From Acidobacteriota bacterium (GTDB lineage Bacteria > Acidobacteriota > Terriglobia > Terriglobales > Acidobacteriaceae), in contig JAJXXN010000327.1 in the NCBI GenBank assembly GCA_021781075.1, forward strand, positions 1 through 11,152: a stretch of 11,152 nt of DNA, written 5' to 3'. Positions 6,897 to 11,152 of the stretch are shown piece by piece. The notes below the pieces were generated by a model. It did not search any database. It saw nothing but the letters and a program-made list of their open reading frames with translations, and was not told the origin of the DNA. The position numbers and the translations under genes are program-made. Positions within the stretch are counted from its first letter, which is position 1, and every line of letters starts with the position of its first letter.

Positions 6897-8537
6897 ATGA
6901 AGGCGAAAAAGCAAACCGGAACCAAGGCAGCGGGGGTGAAAACACCGCGGGTGAAGGTGCGTTTGCGCCTAGAGAAGCTCTGCACTGCGGTCGAGGGCAA
7001 GAACGCAGCGGAGCTGATACAAAATGCGCATGCCGCACTCAAGGAATCACGCTTTATCGAGCTTCGTTTGGACTCGGTTTCGAAACCTGCGGAAGCGCTT
7101 GCGCCCCTGAGGAAATTGCTCCATGCCAACCCGGGAGTGGTGGTGATAGGAACCTGCCGGCGCAAGGCAAATGGTGGTGGCTTTGGCGGCTCACTGGCCT
7201 CGGAGTTTGAGATTTTGAAGGGTGCGGCGGAAGCGGGTTGCCATATTGTGGACCTGGAGATTGAGTCGGCGGAAGCAGCCAAAGCGGCGCAGATTGAGGA
7301 GTTGCGACGAACTGTGGTGGGCGGCAGAAAGAGCCCCAAGGCATCGGGGGTCAATGGAGTAGTCGAAGAACGCACATCGTTGGCATTGATGATCAGCTAT
7401 CACGATTTTCAGCGTACCAAGCACCTTGAGAAGGTTGCGGAGCGCATTGAAGCCTTTGAACCGGACTTAGTGAAGGTGGTTTCGACGGCAAAAAGCCTGT
7501 CTGACAACCTGGAAATTTTGGATTTGCTGAGTTTCCGCTCGGCGGAGAGTCAGATTGTGGCAATCGCGATGGGCGAGGAGGGGTTGATCAGCCGAATTCT
7601 GGGGCCGCGCGAGGGCGGCGCGTTCACATTTGCCGCGGCCAGCACAGGCAAAGGCACGGCGCCGGGGCAGATTACAGCGCGAGTCATGCGCGATCTTTAC
7701 CGCTTTGACCAACTGGACGCGGCAACAAAGGTTTATGGGGTATTCGGCAACCCGGTTTCGCACTCGCTTTCGCCGGTGATGCAGAGCATGGCCTTCCGCA
7801 AGGAAGGCATCAACGCGGTCTTTTTGCCGATGAAGGCGCACTCGGCCGAGGATTTGATAGCGTGCTTCAGAAAACTGCCCATGGCTGGTGCAGCGGTGAC
7901 CATGCCGTTCAAGTGCGATGTGATTCCGCACCTGGCAAATTGCGATGCCTATGCGCAGAAAACCGGCGCGGTCAACACACTGCGCATGGGCGCCGACGGC
8001 AACATTTACGGCTTCAACACCGATGTAGCCGGAATCCTGCGCCCGCTGGAACGGCGCCTGCGCCTGGCCGGCGCCAAGGTGGCAGTGCTTGGCGCGGGGG
8101 GAGCTGCCCGCGCGGCGGTGTTTGGTTTGGTGGCCTCGGGGGCCGAGGTGTTTGTGGTCAACCGCACCCATGAGAAAGCGGCGGCGCTGGCTCGCAAGGC
8201 CAAGGCGCACACATTGAAACAGGAAAAATTGTCCAAAGAGCCAATGGACGTACTGATTAATGCCACTCCATGCGGCATGGCGGGCTCTCGCGTGAGTTTG
8301 CCTATCGCCAAGAACGAACTCAATGCTAAGCTGGTCTTTGACCTGGTCTATAACCCGCTGGATACGCCACTGCTGCAACTGGCGAAATCACGCGGGCTGG
8401 CCGTGATCAGCGGTGTTGAGATGTTTGTGCAGCAAGGCGCCCAGCAATTCGAGATCTGGACAGCCAGGCCGGCCCCTGAGGCGGAGATGCTGCGCAGTGT
8501 TCTGCATGCATTGGAGGAAGGCAATGAAGAAAGGTAA
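6897..8537 (+). CDS. aroDE: Bifunctional 3-dehydroquinate dehydratase / shikimate dehydrogenase
   Basis: 546 residues joining two consecutive shikimate-pathway enzymes: type I dehydroquinase makes 3-dehydroshikimate, and the dehydrogenase reduces it to shikimate with NADPH. The AroD half (about 25-275) has FIELRLDS, the general acid-base His169 in MISYHDF, the Schiff-base Lys193 in DLVKVV, Arg238 and the APGQIT loop. The AroE half (about 278-540) has the shikimate-binding YGVFGNPVSHSLSP (280-293), catalytic Lys339 in VTMPFK and Asp376 in GFNTD, the Rossmann loop GAGGAAR (399-405) and the NADP-type NRT (422-424). All active-site residues are present. The same order is known from plants, chlamydiae and acidobacteria. 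The first 20 residues are Lys-rich, and a roughly 20-residue segment (about 141-160) before the His169 strand looks inserted. The ATG at 6897 has no clear ribosome site; GTG at 6936 is an alternative start that would remove 13 residues. Its end overlaps the next gene by 14 nt. Confidence 0.95.
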   Translation: MKAKKQTGTKAAGVKTPRVKVRLRLEKLCTAVEGKNAAELIQNAHAALKESRFIELRLDSVSKPAEALAPLRKLLHANPGVVVIGTCRRKANGGGFGGSLASEFEILKGAAEAGCHIVDLEIESAEAAKAAQIEELRRTVVGGRKSPKASGVNGVVEERTSLALMISYHDFQRTKHLEKVAERIEAFEPDLVKVVSTAKSLSDNLEILDLLSFRSAESQIVAIAMGEEGLISRILGPREGGAFTFAAASTGKGTAPGQITARVMRDLYRFDQLDAATKVYGVFGNPVSHSLSPVMQSMAFRKEGINAVFLPMKAHSAEDLIACFRKLPMAGAAVTMPFKCDVIPHLANCDAYAQKTGAVNTLRMGADGNIYGFNTDVAGILRPLERRLRLAGAKVAVLGAGGAARAAVFGLVASGAEVFVVNRTHEKAAALARKAKAHTLKQEKLSKEPMDVLINATPCGMAGSRVSLPIAKNELNAKLVFDLVYNPLDTPLLQLAKSRGLAVISGVEMFVQQGAQQFEIWTARPAPEAEMLRSVLHALEEGNEER

Positions 8538-10041
8538 AGGCGCGAGCTGGCGTTATAACCCCCGAGTAAGCCGCGCATGGCTGGATGAAGAGGCGGAAAC
8601 CACAGGGCAGCCGAGTGAAGAAGCGGACGCCTCAACTGAGCCCACAACCCTGGAGCCGCCGGGCGCGCGTGTCGAGATTGAGCAGTTGAGTGAGCGGGTA
8701 CGCAACCTGGCAGAGAATACTGATGTTCCAGCCGTTGAGTTTGCGCCTGAGTTCAAAGCCGATCCGGAGTTTCACGTGCCCGCCAACGAGCCGACTTATA
8801 TCCCGCCGGTGGTAGCGGCTGAGCCTGTTTTTACACCGCCGACAATGCCGGTATTCACGCCGCCCGTGATGGTGGATTACGTCAGGCCGCAGATTCCCGT
8901 GCAACCCGTCTTCAAACCGAATATTCCCTCAGTGCCACCAACGCAGCGCATTACTGAACGGCTGGCACAACAGCGCAGCGAGGCGGCCCATGCGCAAACG
9001 CCACCGGTTGAGCCGCAGAAGCCGGTTTCGGTCAGCAGACCGTTTCATCCTGAAAGCTATGTGGCGCCGGTTAGCCCCGCGCCTCCGGTGACACGCCCGG
9101 CTTTTCTTGAAGTGCAGGAAGCACCGAGAACTGCATCAGTGCCAAAGCCGCCAGTTGCGCCGCCTCCGATTGAAGCAGCCATTCCTGTGCCGCCTGCGCC
9201 ACCGGCTCCGGTGACTGAGAAAGTCGCCGTGCCCGAGCCTGCACAGGCAGTGCCGATGGAGAGATTTGCCACGCCTGCCCCACCCCCTGCGGCAGCCGCA
9301 ACATCGGCGCCATCCCCTGCGAGTGTTCGCGCCGAGGCACCGGCTACTGCGAAGTTTGATCCGGTGTTGCCGCCAAAGCCCAGAGTGGAGGAGATGGCCC
9401 AGCCCGCGACGCCGACAACGGCAAAAGCAAGAGTTGATGCTCCAGCATCGGCAAGAATGGAAGAAACCCGCAAGCAACCACCTGCCGAAACATCCGCACA
9501 AGCACAGCGTGAAGCAGCACGGCCAGCAGCGCCATCGCGCGAAGAGATGCCGCGCGCGAAGACAGCGCCACAACCGGCCCCGCGGCGCGAAGTGGACGGC
9601 GAAGGCGCTTCCGGGTTGTCACGTCTACTTAACGCGGTGCGCTCGGCCATTCCTGTGGTTCAACGCCTGCTGCCACTCTTCGAGGGCAATGTGGCCAAGG
9701 CGGTTTCAAACCTTCTGGCGCCCATGCCCACCTCAGCCATCGCCCCTGCCCAGGAGAGAGTGGACATCGCGCCGGTGGAGCGCGGGCTGTTGGAACTCAA
9801 CCGCCAGCACCGTGAATTGCGCGAGCAACTGACATCGCAGAATGTGAGCCTGCAGCGCGTGGAGGACCAGCTAGCGCAGGTTCGCACGGCCACCGACCGC
9901 AACACACTCGAGCAGCAGGAGCTGATTGAGGAGATGCAATCCATGGCAAAACGCCAAAGCCGCTTTGCCACCATCATGCTTATTCTGCTTCTGCTTTCCC
10001 TGGTTGCCAATGTGCTTTTGTATCTTCAGTTCCGACACTGA
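8524..10041 (+). CDS. Pro/Ala-rich protein with coiled coil and C-terminal membrane anchor, function unknown
   Basis: 505 residues, not recognised as a named family. Layout: charged N-terminus beginning MKKGKGASWRYNPRVSRAW and an acidic stretch (about 20-65); a long low-complexity Pro/Ala/Val/Glu region (about 66-355) with recurring PVFTPP, PPAPP and APP motifs; an amphipathic segment SRLLNAVRSAIPVVQRLLPL (365-384); a predicted coiled coil (about 415-478, rich in Leu, Gln and Glu); and one transmembrane helix (about 481-502, MLILLLLSLVANVLLYLQF) ending three residues before the stop. With no signal peptide, it should be tail-anchored with nearly everything in the cytoplasm, a topology more often discussed in eukaryotes. 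The start ATG at 8524 has GGAGG at 8513-8517, six bases away, and overlaps the end of aroDE by 14 nt in another frame, so translation is probably coupled. The longer frame from 8413 is only a read-through inside aroDE. It might be a scaffold or envelope-associated protein; this is inference. Confidence 0.85.
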   Translation: MKKGKGASWRYNPRVSRAWLDEEAETTGQPSEEADASTEPTTLEPPGARVEIEQLSERVRNLAENTDVPAVEFAPEFKADPEFHVPANEPTYIPPVVAAEPVFTPPTMPVFTPPVMVDYVRPQIPVQPVFKPNIPSVPPTQRITERLAQQRSEAAHAQTPPVEPQKPVSVSRPFHPESYVAPVSPAPPVTRPAFLEVQEAPRTASVPKPPVAPPPIEAAIPVPPAPPAPVTEKVAVPEPAQAVPMERFATPAPPPAAAATSAPSPASVRAEAPATAKFDPVLPPKPRVEEMAQPATPTTAKARVDAPASARMEETRKQPPAETSAQAQREAARPAAPSREEMPRAKTAPQPAPRREVDGEGASGLSRLLNAVRSAIPVVQRLLPLFEGNVAKAVSNLLAPMPTSAIAPAQERVDIAPVERGLLELNRQHRELREQLTSQNVSLQRVEDQLAQVRTATDRNTLEQQELIEEMQSMAKRQSRFATIMLILLLLSLVANVLLYLQFRH

Positions 10042-10070
10042 GGTTATTTTAGCTGGGACAGACAAAGCGA

Positions 10071-10094
10071 GGGCGTGGGCTTGGAACCACGCCC
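10071..10094 (+). terminator. GC-rich hairpin, candidate terminator after the aroDE transcript
   Basis: GGGCGTGG (10071-10078) and CCACGCCC (10087-10094) are exact reverse complements with an 8-nt loop, 30 nt after the stop of the tail-anchored protein gene. The following bases GGATTCTTTATATGG contain only a short T-rich tract, so intrinsic termination may be inefficient. Position and stem strength support a terminator. Confidence 0.5.
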
Positions 10095-10242
10095 GGATTC
10101 TTTATATGGAACGAAAGTCCTAAGACTCTAAGTGCTCATAAATCAGATAAATGCTCACTTTCCCATCTTGTTAAAACTATTGAAGTATCATAAAAACAAC
10201 ATTGTATAAATGTGCCTACATTTGCTGTCTTTTTGCTTCAAA

Positions 10243-10275
10243 AGCTTGCAAGTTGTATTTTGGGCAAGCTACTAT
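10243..10275 (+). promoter_or_regulatory. Candidate promoter with overlapping 7-bp inverted repeat upstream of the gvpL/F-like gene
   Basis: AGCTTGC (10243-10249) and GCAAGCT (10264-10270) are exact reverse complements 14 nt apart. They overlap TTGCAA (10246-10251) and TACTAT (10270-10275), which are 18 nt apart and could be weak -35 and -10 boxes (4/6 each). A protein bound to the repeat would block this promoter. The transcript leader would be about 115 nt. Confidence 0.33.
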
Positions 10276-10397
10276 TCGCGTAGTTGGCTGGATGAGGTAT
10301 TAATATTTGGAGTGGTCTGGCCTGGGCCGTAGTTTCCGCAGTTCTGGAGTTCAACCAGCTGGCGGTGAAATCCGCGCACGCAGACGGAGTCAACAAT

Positions 10398-11152
10398 ATG
10401 GCATGGTATGCCTATTGCCTTAGCAACAAAGAGTCCTTTCCTGAGTTAGCACGCCATCGCAAGCCTATTCCTCTCGAATCCACCCTTGGTGTCAGTGGCA
10501 GCCAGGTCTTTTTGTATCCTGCAAGCGATTTGGCGGTGGTGGTAAGTGAAGCCAACCCGCGTGAAGTGATGAACCAGAAGGCCGGCGTGGAGCATGCGCG
10601 CGTGATTGCGGAATGCTTCAGGCACACGACGGTGCTTCCCTTCCGATTTGGCACGGTCTTTGAGACGGATGAGAGCCTGCGCAAATCCATACGGTCAAAC
10701 CAGCGGCAGTTTCTTTGCAACTTGGAGAAATTGCAGGGAAAGACCGAGATGCACATCAAGATCCAGGTTGAGGATGGATGCCGCGAGCAGCAGATGAACG
10801 GTTTTTATGAGCCGGTCACTGGGGTCGGGCGCGAGTACCTGAGCCATCTTCGCGAGACGGCTAGCCGCCAGCGTGACCGGCAAACGCGAGCCCGTTCAGT
10901 GTCCTTCCAAATGCACCGCAATCTTTCACCTCTGGATGAGGAAGTGAGCTGCCGCATGATGGAAAACGGCAAGATGCTGCTGGACATCGCGCACCTGATC
11001 CATCGCAAGCAGGTGGAGCGCTACCAGAACAAGTTTGCGCAGTTGGTCGCGCAGATGAAGCAGTGCCAGATGCAAATCTCCGGGCCCTGGCCGCCCTATC
11101 ACTTTGTCCACAAGCTGACCCGCCCGCACCATGCACCGGCGCAGCCAGTGGC
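10398..11152 (+). CDS. GvpL/GvpF-family gas-vesicle-type protein, 3' end beyond the window
   Basis: 251 codons are visible and the frame is open at the right edge. The start MAWYAYCLSNKESF, the segment LYPASDLAVVVSEA (39-52), a conserved His before the first helix, the hallmark LPFRFGTVF (80-88), the KTEMHIKIQV strand (115-124) and SGPWPPYHF (228-236) together match the GvpL/GvpF family. In gas-vesicle producers these proteins bind GvpA and help nucleate or assemble the shell; single copies also occur in bacteria with no known vesicles. The protein seen here is already as long as typical members (about 250), so the end is probably near. GGAG at 10386-10389 lies 8 nt before the ATG, which fits the family's usual N-terminus. 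No gvpA, gvpN, gvpG or gvpK is in the window. Whether it belongs to a gvp cluster depends on the sequence to the right. Confidence 0.85.
   Translation, partial: MAWYAYCLSNKESFPELARHRKPIPLESTLGVSGSQVFLYPASDLAVVVSEANPREVMNQKAGVEHARVIAECFRHTTVLPFRFGTVFETDESLRKSIRSNQRQFLCNLEKLQGKTEMHIKIQVEDGCREQQMNGFYEPVTGVGREYLSHLRETASRQRDRQTRARSVSFQMHRNLSPLDEEVSCRMMENGKMLLDIAHLIHRKQVERYQNKFAQLVAQMKQCQMQISGPWPPYHFVHKLTRPHHAPAQPV

Larger units (their letters stand above)
10042..10397. other. AT-rich intergenic region before the gvpL/F-like gene
   Basis: 356 nt, clearly more AT-rich in its middle (about 10095-10310) than the surrounding genes. It holds the hairpin at 10071-10094, a TATAAA-containing repeat ACATT/AATGT (10199-10213), and an inverted repeat at 10243-10270 overlapping a possible promoter. 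In the frame of the downstream gene, codons stay open from 10296 to 10397, but that stretch has no ATG and no ribosome site except a GTG at 10365. I see no separate small gene. Confidence 0.55.

Noticed and set aside
7467..8378. 303-codon minus-strand open frame inside aroDE
   Set aside because: It lies entirely opposite conserved AroDE active-site motifs and its translation is Arg/His/Gln-rich with no recognisable domain; a codon-bias shadow.
9057..9650. 197-codon minus-strand open frame, Gly/Ala/Ser-rich
   Set aside because: It is the complement of the Pro/Ala-rich repeat region of the tail-anchored protein; complementing GCx/CCx codons gives Gly/Ala-rich sequence automatically.

Overview
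The window looks like chromosomal DNA of a GC-rich, free-living bacterium, most plausibly an acidobacterium. The best pointer is a fused AroD-AroE protein joined by a 14-nt overlap to a Pro/Ala-rich, tail-anchored protein. The other genes (Lon, an M3 peptidase, a cytoplasmic BNR propeller next to a MoaD/ThiS-like protein, a lone GvpL/F) fit that group but do not prove it. I see no rRNA, tRNA, CRISPR array, insertion sequence or phage gene.

Left block, minus strand, read from about 6593 down to 1: a BNR/Asp-box beta-propeller (5412-6593), a 108-residue MoaD/ThiS-like protein ending in Gly-Gly (5032-5358), an M3 zinc oligopeptidase (3007-4959), a 364-nt gap, Lon protease (219-2642), and the first 49 codons of a second MoaD/ThiS-like gene cut by the window edge (1-148). 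The first three genes are 53 and 72 nt apart and may be one transcript. Lon has its own upstream region, with a perfect 9-bp inverted repeat around a TATAAA element just before a strong Shine-Dalgarno.

Right block, plus strand, divergent from the left across 303 nt: aroDE (6897-8537) makes dehydroshikimate and then shikimate for aromatic amino acids. The tail-anchored protein gene (8524-10041) overlaps its end. A GC-rich hairpin (10071-10094) may terminate this transcript. After an AT-rich 356-nt spacer, a GvpL/GvpF-family gene starts at 10398 and runs off the right edge.

The most interesting features are: two ubiquitin-fold (MoaD/ThiS-like) genes in a co-directional run with two proteases and a beta-propeller; the palindromic element at the lon start; the coupling of a house-keeping shikimate enzyme to a membrane-anchored Pro-rich protein; and a gvpL/F gene with no other gas-vesicle gene in view.
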